A stretch of DNA of 64,000 bases from Streptomyces filamentosus (GTDB lineage: Bacteria > Actinomycetota > Actinomycetes > Streptomycetales > Streptomycetaceae), in assembly GCF_014654895.1 (NCBI RefSeq), contig NZ_BNBE01000002.1, positions 1,054,001 to 1,118,000 of the forward strand. Reading direction: 5' to 3'. The notes beneath the pieces are model-generated. The model was given only the letters and a program-made list of their open reading frames with translations, was not told where the DNA came from and searched no databases. The stretch's first letter is position 1. The number at the start of each line of letters is the position of its first letter. Made by a program: the position numbers and the translations under genes. Below, piece by piece: positions 1 through 9,554 of this stretch.

Positions 1-1
1 G

Positions 2-328
2 GGGATCCTGGGCGACATGCGCAAGGGCGGGCTGGTGGAGAGCCAGCGCGGCGGGCGGGGCGGCTACTGGCTCGCGCGGCCCGCCGAGACGATCTCGGTC
101 GCCGACGTCATCCGCTGCGTGGACGGCCCGCTGGTGTCGGTGCGCGGCGAGCGGCCGCCGGACCTGGCGTACACGGGCCCGGCCGCCTCCCTGCTGCCGC
201 TCTGGATCGCCCTGCGGGCCGGCGTTCGGGAGGTCCTGGGCGTCTCGCTCGCGGAGGTCGCCTCCGCCGACCTGCCGGCCGGCATCACCACGCGGGCGGC
301 CGACCCGGAGGCGTGGACGAACCCCTGA
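2..328 (+). CDS. Rrf2-family transcriptional regulator, 3' part
   Basis: The open frame enters from the left edge, so the true start lies outside the window. The visible 108 residues show the end of a winged helix-turn-helix: the wing motif GGLVESQRGGRGGYWLARP, then ISVADVIRCVDGPL, a segment typical of Rrf2 proteins before the dimerisation helix. The long helix LPLWIALRAGVREVLG follows. No cluster-binding cysteines are seen in the visible part; the only Cys is in the IRCVDG segment, so an IscR-type Fe-S site is not supported. It is followed on the same strand by an acyl-CoA dehydrogenase-like gene, with a palindrome between them that could be its operator. Family assignment is firm; effector and targets are unknown. 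Confidence 0.85.
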   Translation, partial: GILGDMRKGGLVESQRGGRGGYWLARPAETISVADVIRCVDGPLVSVRGERPPDLAYTGPAASLLPLWIALRAGVREVLGVSLAEVASADLPAGITTRAADPEAWTNP

Positions 329-488
329 CGGGCCCTCGGCGGCCCCCGTCGGACCTCGGCCTCCCGAGGCCGCCCCTGCCGTCAGCCCCTCCCCACCTGC
401 GACGGCTCGATCGGGTCCCACCCACCGAAATCCTCCCATCCACATGTCGGACACCCCTTGGGGGCTCCGGGCCGCCTCTGCCACTATC

Positions 489-505
489 CCTACTGATTCA
501 GTGGG
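489..505. promoter_or_regulatory. Palindrome upstream of acyl-CoA dehydrogenase-like gene
   Basis: CCTACTGATTCAGTGGG reads as two 8-base arms around a single T with one mismatch. It lies about 27 bp before the ATG at 532, just downstream of an Rrf2 regulator gene, and is the only clear dyad in this spacer. I infer a regulator site, perhaps for the Rrf2 protein; binding is not shown by sequence alone. Confidence 0.45.
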
Positions 506-531
506 ATTCCGGGAGGGCAGGTGGGGGCGGG

Positions 532-1773
532 ATGAGCACGCAGCGGACGGCGCCTAGGGACGACACGCTCTGGCGGCGGGTCGTCCGGGAACTCGCCGAC
601 GACCTGGCCGTCGACGCGCAGGACCGGGACCGGGCGGGCGCGGCCCCCTCCGACGAGGTGGAGCGGCTCCAGGAGGCGGGGCTCCCCGCCTTCCTCACCG
701 CCTCCGACCCCGCGTCCGGCGGCGGCGGGCACGGCGCCGACCTGCGCACCGCGTGTTCCGCCGTACGGGAACTGTCCGCCGCCGACGGCTCGGTGGGCGA
801 ACTCCTCGCCCACCACTACGCCCTGTCGTGGACGAGCCGCTTCCTCGACGGGCCGCCGGGGCGGCGCGCCGCGGAAGCGTTCCCGCGCCTCGACGCCCGG
901 ACCGCGGCCGAGGGCTGGCTGCTCGCCGGGGCGACCGAGCCTCCCCCGCCGTCCGACGCCGGGCCGGGCCTCACCCTCACCCGGGCCGACCGGGGCGGCT
1001 GGCTGCTCGACGGACGGCGCGCCTTCGACTCGGCCGTGACCGTGGCCGACCGGCTCGTGGTCACCGCCCGCCCGGCCGGCACCGGCGACCTGCTGGTCGT
1101 CCTCGTGGACCCGGCCCACCCCGGGGTGTCCGTGCGGGCCGCGGCCGACCGGGTCGGCCAGCGGCTGACCGGCGCCGGCACCGTCGTCTTCGAGCACGTG
1201 CCCGTCCCCCGGGCGCGGGTCCTCGGCACCCTGCCGGCCGACGAGCACGCCGTGGCCCCGTTCACCGCGCTCGCGCCGCTCGTGCTGCGGCTGCTCCTCG
1301 TGCACGTGGCGCTCGGCATCGCGGAGGGGGCGCTCGCCGAGGCCCGCGACGTGAACCGGGCGGACGCCCCGGCGGACCCGGGGGACGATCCGTACCTGCT
1401 GCTCTCCTACGGGGAGCTGGCGACGGCCGCGCACACCGCGGCCGCCGTCGCCGAGCGCGCCACCGACGCGCTGACCCGCGGCCTGCGCACCGGATGGACC
1501 CTCGGCGTCGAGGAACGCGCCGACCTGGCGGTCCTGGTGGCCGCCGCCGAGACCGTCACGGGCCGCGAGGCGGTGCGGCTGACCACCAGGATCCTGGAAC
1601 TCGTCGAGGACGCGCCGCCGCTCGCTCCGGGCACGGGCGGCGGCCCCGGCTTCGACCGCTTCTGGCGCAACGCCCGCGCGCTCACCGCCCGCGCCCGGCC
1701 CTCCCACCGGCTCCGGGACATCGGCGACCACTACCTCAACGGCAGCCACGCCCGGCTGGCGCGCAGCGCCTGA
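532..1773 (+). CDS. Acyl-CoA dehydrogenase family flavoprotein
   Basis: A 413-residue protein with the acyl-CoA dehydrogenase fold order: an N-terminal helical part (ERLQEAGLPAFLTASDPASGG, then RTACSAVRELSAADGSVGELLAHHY), a central beta region (LLAGATEPPP through GTVVFEHVPVPRARVLG), and a C-terminal helical part ending in HRLRDIGDHYLNGSHARLAR. This form, lacking the canonical catalytic Glu context, is typical of the SfnB/DszC-like monooxygenase branch, which uses reduced flavin rather than dehydrogenating acyl-CoA. The ATG at 532 fits the start of homology better than in-frame codons upstream, which read through the palindrome. The neighbouring Rrf2 gene suggests a regulatory pair. A role in sulfur acquisition is only a guess. 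Confidence 0.75.
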   Translation: MSTQRTAPRDDTLWRRVVRELADDLAVDAQDRDRAGAAPSDEVERLQEAGLPAFLTASDPASGGGGHGADLRTACSAVRELSAADGSVGELLAHHYALSWTSRFLDGPPGRRAAEAFPRLDARTAAEGWLLAGATEPPPPSDAGPGLTLTRADRGGWLLDGRRAFDSAVTVADRLVVTARPAGTGDLLVVLVDPAHPGVSVRAAADRVGQRLTGAGTVVFEHVPVPRARVLGTLPADEHAVAPFTALAPLVLRLLLVHVALGIAEGALAEARDVNRADAPADPGDDPYLLLSYGELATAAHTAAAVAERATDALTRGLRTGWTLGVEERADLAVLVAAAETVTGREAVRLTTRILELVEDAPPLAPGTGGGPGFDRFWRNARALTARARPSHRLRDIGDHYLNGSHARLARSA

Positions 1774-1779
1774 CCGCAC

Positions 1780-1835
1780 GTCACCGGACCGGCGCCGGTG
1801 ACACTGCGGGCCACCGGGCGGGCACCGGTGGCCCG
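1780..1835. terminator. Two tandem hairpins between convergent genes
   Basis: GTCACCGG (1780-1787) pairs with CCGGTGAC (1795-1802), and CGGGCCACCGG (1807-1817) pairs perfectly with CCGGTGGCCCG (1825-1835). They lie between the stops of two convergent genes and probably terminate transcription. No T-run follows, as is usual in Streptomyces. Confidence 0.6.
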
Positions 1836-1869
1836 ACGCCCACCACTCCCACGCCCGCCGCTGCCGCGC

Positions 1870-2853
1870 TCACCGCTCCCGCGTCAGCGTGGCCATCTCC
1901 TCGCCGTCCACGTCCCACCGGTGGAGCGCGATCCGGCCGTCCTCGCCGCCGATCTCCCAGACGTCGGCCCGGCAGTCCGGGAGGTCGGTGACGACCTTCT
2001 GGTCCCGGCTGTCGGCGGCGGCCCCGAACGTCCAGGTGCCGCGCGCCGTGCAGGTCTCCACGGCCTCGCCCGGGAGCGGGGCGAAGCCCTGCGGGTCCAG
2101 GACGCCGTCGGCCGTCGCCGTGCCGTCGGCGGCCAGTTCCAGCGTGCCGCCGCGCCCGTCCGTCCAGGTGCCGACCACGTCCGCCCGGGTCGCGGCGGGC
2201 GGCCGGTACTCCTCCAGGACTCCGCTGCCGAGCGCGAGTCCGCCCAGGGCGGCGGCGACGGCGATCGCGAGCGTGCCCCAGAGGGCGATCCCGCGCAGCA
2301 GCCACCGCCGGGACAGCCGGGCGACCAGCGCGGCCGGGACGATCAGGGCGACGGCCGCCGGCCAGGCCACGAGGGCCGCGAGCGGGGAGAAGCCCCGGTA
2401 CACCCCCGCCATCAGGGCGCAGGCCGCCGCGACCACGACCGCCGCCGGCACCACCCACCCCGGCGCCGCGACCCCGCCGTGCCCGCCGTCGCCACCGGCC
2501 CCGCCCGGCCGGCCGAACCGCCGCTCCAGGGAACCGGCCAGCATCAGCGTCGGCGCCACCAGGACGGCCGCGCCCGTGCCGCCGAAGAGCGCCAGGAACG
2601 GGACCGACAGCGGCAGGAGGGTCAGCGCGGCGCCGTAACCGCCGCCCCGGGACGAGTCCTGCGTCGTCCCGTACAGCGCGTACCCCACCAGGACCAGCGT
2701 CAGCTCCAGCATGAGCATGCCCGTGGCCACCGCCACGACCCGGCCGAACGACGGCGGACCGACAGGTGCCACCGCCACCACCCCCGCCGTCTCCGCAGTC
2801 TCCACCCGCGCCGCCCCCGTCCGTGCCGCTCCGGCCCGTGTCCTCGTCTCCAT
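1870..2853 (-). CDS. Multi-pass membrane protein with C-terminal extracytoplasmic domain
   Basis: About 327 residues. Several hydrophobic helices occupy roughly residues 30-220 (for example VVAVATGMLMLELTLVLVGYA, AAVVVAAACALMAGVYRG, IALWGTLAIAVAAALGG). After these comes a soluble C-terminal part of about 100 residues beginning near ADVVGTWTDGRGGTLELAADGTA. The VGTW...GGTLEL...DGTA...GTW pattern resembles small beta-barrel, lipocalin-like surface domains. The METRTRAG start at 2853 is preferred because GGGGGTGAT lies just upstream; an alternative in-frame start at 2886 has no ribosome binding site. I do not recognise a named family. A perfect palindrome sits about 36 bp before the start. Confidence 0.65.
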   Translation of the reverse strand: METRTRAGAARTGAARVETAETAGVVAVAPVGPPSFGRVVAVATGMLMLELTLVLVGYALYGTTQDSSRGGGYGAALTLLPLSVPFLALFGGTGAAVLVAPTLMLAGSLERRFGRPGGAGGDGGHGGVAAPGWVVPAAVVVAAACALMAGVYRGFSPLAALVAWPAAVALIVPAALVARLSRRWLLRGIALWGTLAIAVAAALGGLALGSGVLEEYRPPAATRADVVGTWTDGRGGTLELAADGTATADGVLDPQGFAPLPGEAVETCTARGTWTFGAAADSRDQKVVTDLPDCRADVWEIGGEDGRIALHRWDVDGEEMATLTRER

Positions 2854-2888
2854 GACGATCACCCCCGGCGGCATCCTGTCACGCATGC

Positions 2889-2902
2889 TTGAACGTGTTC
2901 AA
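2889..2902. promoter_or_regulatory. Perfect dyad TTGAACGTGTTCAA
   Basis: Two 6-base arms around GT lie in the divergent spacer between the membrane-protein gene (start 2853) and the universal stress protein gene (start 3037). The position and symmetry fit a repressor operator, but no candidate repressor gene is adjacent. Confidence 0.35.
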
Positions 2903-3036
2903 CTCGGGGCCGTGGGGCGGACGGACCGGCATGTCGGGACCTCCGGCCCTCCTCCCGGACGGCCGATGGGCCCAAGCTGGGAGACGGGAAGAGACCCATC
3001 GCACGACACACCGTCACGACACAGGGAGGCAGTCGG

Positions 3037-3966
3037 ATGACTCGCGAGGCCGATCGGACCGGAGAAGACGGCACCGGGGACCGGGAGGCCCGCCCGGGCC
3101 GGGAGATCGTGGCCGGGGTGGACGGTTCGCCGGAGAGCCTGGCCGCCGCCGACTGGGCCGCGCGCGAGGCGGAGCACCGGGGCCTCCCGCTGCGGCTCGC
3201 GCACGCCTGGCGGTGGGAGCCGCTCGACCTGCCGCTCGTCCAGGACCGGGAGGCGCAGGAACGGGTCGCCGAGGAGGTCGTGCGCACGGCCGAGGCGGAA
3301 CTCACGGCCCGTCACCCGAAGGTGGCGATCACCTCCGAGGTGCTCCCCGACACCCCGGTCCCCGCGCTGCTGGGCACCCTCGACGAGGCCGAGATGCTGG
3401 TCATCGGCTCGCGCGGACACGGGGCGGTGGCCGGCTTCCTGCTCGGCTCGTACGGGCAGCAGGTCATCGCCGCCTCGACCCGACCGGTGGTCGCGGTCCG
3501 CGCCCACGACGACCGGGCCGCCGAACCGCCCAGCGGCGAGATCCTGGTGGGCCAGCAGGGCGGCCCGGAGGACAGCGAGGCGGTGCTGCGCTTCGCCTTC
3601 GAGACGGCGGACGCCCGGGGCGCCGCCATCCGCGCGGTGCGCGCCTGGAGCCTGCCGTCGCTCTACGCGTACAGCCCGGCCTCGATGCGGCTCGCCGACG
3701 ACGCCGGCGGTCTGGTGCCCTTCGAGGAGAAGGCGCTGCGCGAGGCCCTGGCACCCTGGCGCGAGCGCTACCCGCACGTGCCGGTGACCGAGCACGTCGA
3801 ACTGGGCAGCGCCGGACAGGTCCTGCTCACCACCTCCGGCGCCGCGCAGCTCCTCGTGGTGGGCCGCCGGGCGAAGCGCGGGGCGCTGGGGCAGCGGATC
3901 GGCTCGGTGGCGCACGCGGCGCTCCACCTGGCACCGTGCCCGGTGGCGGTGGTCCCCCAGGGGTGA
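3037..3966 (+). CDS. Tandem-domain universal stress protein (UspA family)
   Basis: 309 residues with two Usp domains. The first spans about residues 20-155 with the nucleotide-loop motif VIGSRGHGAVAGFLLGSYG. The second spans about 165-308 with VVGRRAKRGALGQRIGSVA. The first loop matches the ATP-binding G-x2-G-x9-G(S/T) pattern; the second is looser. The protein is cytoplasmic. Tandem Usp proteins of this type are typically induced by hypoxia, starvation or dormancy in actinobacteria, though nothing here proves that. GGGAGG lies 8 bases before the ATG. The gene is a single unit, divergent from the membrane-protein gene. Confidence 0.93.
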   Translation: MTREADRTGEDGTGDREARPGREIVAGVDGSPESLAAADWAAREAEHRGLPLRLAHAWRWEPLDLPLVQDREAQERVAEEVVRTAEAELTARHPKVAITSEVLPDTPVPALLGTLDEAEMLVIGSRGHGAVAGFLLGSYGQQVIAASTRPVVAVRAHDDRAAEPPSGEILVGQQGGPEDSEAVLRFAFETADARGAAIRAVRAWSLPSLYAYSPASMRLADDAGGLVPFEEKALREALAPWRERYPHVPVTEHVELGSAGQVLLTTSGAAQLLVVGRRAKRGALGQRIGSVAHAALHLAPCPVAVVPQG

Positions 3967-4084
3967 GGACCGGGCCGGGGCCGGTTCGGTCCGGATCCCG
4001 GGGCGGGACGAGGCCCGGCTCGGAACGGGGCCCCGGGCCGGGGCGACGCACCCGTCCGGCTCCGCGTCAAGCGGGCGCGGCGGG

Positions 4085-4123
4085 TTGACGCGCGGAGTTG
4101 ACCCGTGGGGTTGACGGAGGGTG
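4085..4123. repeat. Three direct repeats of TTGAC at 13-bp spacing
   Basis: TTGACGCGCGGAG, TTGACCCGTGGGG and TTGACGGAGGGTG are consecutive 13-bp units. A related TTGACCCC follows at 4149, and an inverted GCGTCAA lies at 4064-4070, making a dyad with the first unit. They lie in the leader region of the CAP-domain gene starting at 4221. They could be activator or sigma-factor sites or an RNA structure; this is inference only. Confidence 0.4.
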
Positions 4124-4220
4124 TCGGGGCGGCGGAGTGCGGAAAGCCTTGACCCCGTCGCCCCGGTGGCTCGCCCGAGCGCCGGACCGGACGGCGGCGC
4201 AGGCGAGAGAGCGGAGCCCC

Positions 4221-5021
4221 ATGCGGTACGACGGTCCCACCGGCCCCGAACCATCCGACCCCCGGCCCCCGGCCCCCGGCGCCCCCCGCACCGGACGCCA
4301 CCGCCGCGGCGGCCCCGTCCGCCGCCGCGCGCCCCTCCGGCCGTCCTTCCCCGGCGTGGTCCTCGCCGTCGGCACGACCGCGGCCGTCCTCACCGTCCTC
4401 CTCGGTCTGTACGCGGCCCGCCCCGCCCCCTCCCCCGCCCCCCGCGCGGCCGGCCCCGCCTCCCCGCCCCCGACCCAGGCCCGTCCCACCCCCGCCCCCA
4501 CCCCGCCCCCGGCCCGCGCCGAGGCCCGGACCTCCCCGCGGGCCCCGCGGGGCGACGGCGCCGGGGAGCGCGCGGACGGGCTGGCCCCGCAGACGGGGGC
4601 CGTCCTCACGGCGCCGGTGACGGCCCCGGCCCGCGCGGCCCGCTACGTCCAGGCCGTCGTCGCCCTCGTCAACGCCGAGCGGGAACGGGCGGGTTGCGGC
4701 CCGCTGCGCGCCGAGGCCCGGCTGAGCAGGGCCGCGCAGGGGCACGCCGACGACATGGCCGCCCGCGACTACTACGCCCACGACAACCCGGAGGGGCGCG
4801 ACGGCGGCGACCGGATCAGCGCCGCGGGCTACAGCTGGTCGGCGTGGGGCGAGAACATCCACAAGGGGCCGAAGACGCCGGAGCGGGCGATGGAGGACTG
4901 GATGGACAGCCCCGCCCACCGGGCGAACGTCCTCAACTGTTCGTTCCGGGACATCGGGGTGGGGGTGACCCTCACCGCCGACGGGCGGTGGTGGGTGCAG
5001 GACTTCGGCACCAAGGGCTGA
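4221..5021 (+). CDS. Membrane-anchored CAP (SCP/PR-1) domain protein
   Basis: 266 residues. There is a basic cytoplasmic N-terminus, one membrane helix at about 45-65 (GVVLAVGTTAAVLTVLLGLY), a Pro/Ala-rich extracytoplasmic spacer to about 135, and a CAP domain at about 140-266. CAP-typical residues are His186 in YYAHDNPEG, Glu211 in WGENI and His233 in PAHRANVLNC. Two cysteines (Cys159 and Cys240) sit where they could form a disulfide. Start: ATG at 4221 after GCGGAG; upstream in-frame TTG codons are less likely. It converges on the sigma-CAP fusion gene with 21 bp between stops. Its CAP domain closely resembles that of the neighbour (shared NxERxRAGCxPLR, AAGYxWSAWxEN, CSxRDxGV). Bacterial CAP proteins are secreted proteins of mostly unknown function. 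Confidence 0.88.
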   Translation: MRYDGPTGPEPSDPRPPAPGAPRTGRHRRGGPVRRRAPLRPSFPGVVLAVGTTAAVLTVLLGLYAARPAPSPAPRAAGPASPPPTQARPTPAPTPPPARAEARTSPRAPRGDGAGERADGLAPQTGAVLTAPVTAPARAARYVQAVVALVNAERERAGCGPLRAEARLSRAAQGHADDMAARDYYAHDNPEGRDGGDRISAAGYSWSAWGENIHKGPKTPERAMEDWMDSPAHRANVLNCSFRDIGVGVTLTADGRWWVQDFGTKG

Positions 5022-5042
5022 ACCGGGGGCGTGCGCCCGGCC

Positions 5043-6761
5043 TCAGCCGGCGGGCGCGGCCAGCTTCTCCACCCAGACCGTGCCGCGCGGGCCGGGGACG
5101 GCGGCCACGCCCGTGTCGCGGTAGGAGCAGTCGAGCAGGTTGCGCCGGTGGCCGGCGTCTCCCATCCAGCCGTCGACCACGGCCGCCGGACCCGTCTGGC
5201 CCTGGGCCAGGTTCTCCGCCCAGGCCGACCAGTCGTAGCCGGCGGCGGTGATCCGGGCGTCCGCGTACTCGCCCTCGGGGCTGGCGTGGCCGTAGTAGCC
5301 GCGGGTCGTCATGTCCCGGGCGTAGGCGCGGGCGGCGGCCACCAGCCGGGGATCGGTGCGCAGCGGGGCGCAGCCGGCCCGCGCCCGCTCCCGGTTGACC
5401 AGCTCCGTCACCCGCTCCCCCGGGTCGGGCGGGGTGACGGTGCGGGCCGGGGTCGGGGGCGGCGCGGGCGTGGTCGGCGCGGGGCGGGCCGGTGGGCGGG
5501 TGGCGGCCGGCGCGGCCGTGCTCGGCGCGGGCGTGGGGGTCGGCGTCGGCGTGGGGGCGGGCGCGGGGGTGGTGACCGGCGGGGCGGCGGCGGGCCGCCG
5601 GGGCTCCGGCCGCTCGGGGAGCGTGAGCACGAGCGCCCCGAGGACGGCGACGGCCGCGACCCCGGCGGCCCCGGCCCTCCGGGCCGGCGACCAGAACGGG
5701 GCGGCGTGCCCGCGCGCGCCCGCCGCGGCCACGGTCCCGGTTCCGGTTCCGGGGAGGGGGACGGGCACGGTCGTGAGGCCGGGGTCGGCGCCGCCCGCGC
5801 CGGCAAAACCAAGGTCCGCACCGGAGACGGAGCCCTGGTCCGTACCGGAGACCGGGCCCTGGTCCGCGCCGGATCCCGGGACCGGGCCGGGGTCCGGGGC
5901 CGCCCCGCCGTGCTGCGACGGGGCGGCGGTCTGCTGGGTCCAGCCCACGGGGTCGGCCGCCAGGGGGTCGGGGCCGGTGGAGAGGAGGCCGGCGGCCGGG
6001 GGGACCAGGCCGAGGCCGACGAGGAGGCCCTCGACGGGGGCGAGGCCGCCGCGGCGTGCGCGGCCGGCCGCGCACGTGCGGCAGTCGCGCAGGTGGCGGG
6101 CTATCCGCTTGCGCCACAGCGGGGAGGGGCGGCCGTCCCAGGAGGCGAGGACCCCGGCGAGGCCGGGGCAGCGCGGATCGGTGTCGAGGGCGCCGACGAC
6201 GGCCCGGCCGGTCTCCAGGCGTTCCCTCATCCGCTGGACGCGGACGGCGGCGTGCGCGGGGGCGAGGCCGAGGGCCTCGGCGAGTTCGGCGCGGGTGAGC
6301 TCGCCCGCGGCCTCCAGCCACCACAGGGAGAGCAGCTCGTGGTCGTCCTCGTCGAGCCAGCGGGTGGCGCGGGCGACGTCGCGGCGCTGCCCGGTCAGAC
6401 CGAGGCGGAGGATCGTGAGGTCGGTGAAGTCGCCCGCCGGGTCGGCGAGCTCGGCGGCCCGGTCGAGGCCGGGCACGGGGGCCTGCCGGCGCTCCCGCCA
6501 GCGGCGGCGGACGCCGTTCATGGCGATGGCGACGAGCCAGGACCGGAAGCGGGCCGGGTCCCGCAGTCCGGGCAGCCCGTCGAGGGCGCGGACCAGGGTC
6601 TCCTGGACGACGTCGTCGGTGTCGGCGTGCCCGTCGAGGGCGCGCCCCACCACGTTGTGGACGAGCGGCAGGCAGGCACGGACCAGTTCGTCCCTGGCGT
6701 GCGGGTCGCCGGCGCGCGCCGCTTCCACCAGGGCGGTGGTGCGCTGCTCGTCGCTGTGCAT
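5043..6761 (-). CDS. ECF sigma factor fused to zinc motif, membrane segment and CAP domain
   Basis: 572 residues in one frame. Sigma region 2 is at about 21-92 (DTDDVVQETLVRAL, then RFRSWLVAIAMN). Region 4 is at about 137-185 (LTRAELAEALGLAPAHAAVRVQ). An anti-sigma-like zinc motif follows: Cys198, then H223-x3-C227-x2-C230. Next come a low-complexity linker, one membrane helix at about 363-381 (AGAAGVAAVAVLGALVLTL), a Pro/Thr/Ala spacer at 382-446, and a CAP domain at 447-570 with His492 (YYGHASPEG), Glu516 (WAENLAQG) and His538. The start at 6761 follows AGGGAG. The layout predicts a sigma factor tethered to the membrane and possibly self-inhibited by its own zinc domain, with the CAP domain outside as a sensor or release trigger. 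No separate anti-sigma gene is adjacent. ECF factors with fused zinc-finger and membrane extensions are known in actinobacteria; the CAP module is unusual. Confidence 0.9.
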   Translation of the reverse strand: MHSDEQRTTALVEAARAGDPHARDELVRACLPLVHNVVGRALDGHADTDDVVQETLVRALDGLPGLRDPARFRSWLVAIAMNGVRRRWRERRQAPVPGLDRAAELADPAGDFTDLTILRLGLTGQRRDVARATRWLDEDDHELLSLWWLEAAGELTRAELAEALGLAPAHAAVRVQRMRERLETGRAVVGALDTDPRCPGLAGVLASWDGRPSPLWRKRIARHLRDCRTCAAGRARRGGLAPVEGLLVGLGLVPPAAGLLSTGPDPLAADPVGWTQQTAAPSQHGGAAPDPGPVPGSGADQGPVSGTDQGSVSGADLGFAGAGGADPGLTTVPVPLPGTGTGTVAAAGARGHAAPFWSPARRAGAAGVAAVAVLGALVLTLPERPEPRRPAAAPPVTTPAPAPTPTPTPTPAPSTAAPAATRPPARPAPTTPAPPPTPARTVTPPDPGERVTELVNRERARAGCAPLRTDPRLVAAARAYARDMTTRGYYGHASPEGEYADARITAAGYDWSAWAENLAQGQTGPAAVVDGWMGDAGHRRNLLDCSYRDTGVAAVPGPRGTVWVEKLAAPAG

Positions 6762-6891
6762 GGATGGTGCTCCCTCTGTCCCCGGTCCGAGTCCCCGTGC
6801 TGATGGAGATCCGCGGACCGGGCGGGGATAACGCTTTTCTCGTGGTCCTCTCCGGCCGGCCGGTCATCGCCGCCCGGACGGGCGGTCCTTC

Positions 6892-7197
6892 CTAGACCGT
6901 GGGATGGGGCAGCCGGGGCACGGTGGCCCCGCCGCCCTCCCGGACGGCCTCCACGACGGCGTCGTGGAGTTCGCGGCTCTCCTCCTCCGAGGGACAGGGG
7001 ACGGGACTTCCCGACATGGTGAACCAGTCGGAGGCGCCGCTGTACTGCACGGCCACGCGTGCCTCACCGTCGGCGAAGGTCGTGTGCACGGTCAGGTCGC
7101 CCGTGACGATTCCGCCCTCGACGGTCAGCACCCCACCACGCCCGGTGTAGACACCGGCGGTCGTCCAAGATGCCCAGCTCATGCCCTCCAGGGTCAC
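6892..7197 (-). CDS. Small hypothetical protein
   Basis: About 101 residues from GTG at 7197; an in-frame ATG at 7182 is an alternative start (MSWASWTTAG). The sequence alternates beta-like segments (GVLTVEGGIVTGDLTVHTTFADGEARVAVQYSG written here in part: VTGDLTVHTTF, EARVAVQYSG) and ends in a helix (EEESRELHDAVVEAVREGG). No signal peptide or membrane segment is seen. Its acidic, soluble character and codon use fit a real gene, but I do not recognise the family. It precedes icd's terminator and is probably transcribed alone. Confidence 0.55.
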   Translation of the reverse strand: MTLEGMSWASWTTAGVYTGRGGVLTVEGGIVTGDLTVHTTFADGEARVAVQYSGASDWFTMSGSPVPCPSEEESRELHDAVVEAVREGGGATVPRLPHPTV

Positions 7198-7227
7198 ACC
7201 CGGACGGCGTATCCGCCACCGACGGGA

Positions 7228-7260
7228 CCGCCCCGGCCGGAGGGATTCCGGCCGGGGCGG
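7228..7260. terminator. Hairpin terminator of icd
   Basis: A perfect 13-bp stem CCGCCCCGGCCGG / CCGGCCGGGGCGG with a 7-base loop starts 18 bp past the icd stop codon. Confidence 0.8.
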
Positions 7261-7278
7261 GGTGCGGACCGCGCCGGA

Positions 7279-9498
<2,220 letters not shown>

Positions 9499-9526
9499 CG
9501 GGTGCTCCGCTCCACGTCTGCGTATG

Positions 9527-9554
9527 CGAGATTGCTCGACATCAAGATATCTCG
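9527..9554. promoter_or_regulatory. icd promoter region with inverted repeat
   Basis: CGAGAT (9527-9532) and ATCTCG (9549-9554) flank CTCGACATCAAGAT, which reads ATCTTGATGTCGAG on the icd strand. This relatively AT-rich block is 30-55 bp before the icd start. It overlaps the 3' end of the upstream PAP2-like gene, whose stop is at 9542. It probably contains the icd promoter and perhaps a regulator site. Confidence 0.35.

Noticed and set aside
490..1779. Long antisense frame opposite the acyl-CoA dehydrogenase gene
   Set aside because: Gly/Arg/Ala-rich shadow translation caused by GC bias, with no domain; the sense frame has clear family motifs.
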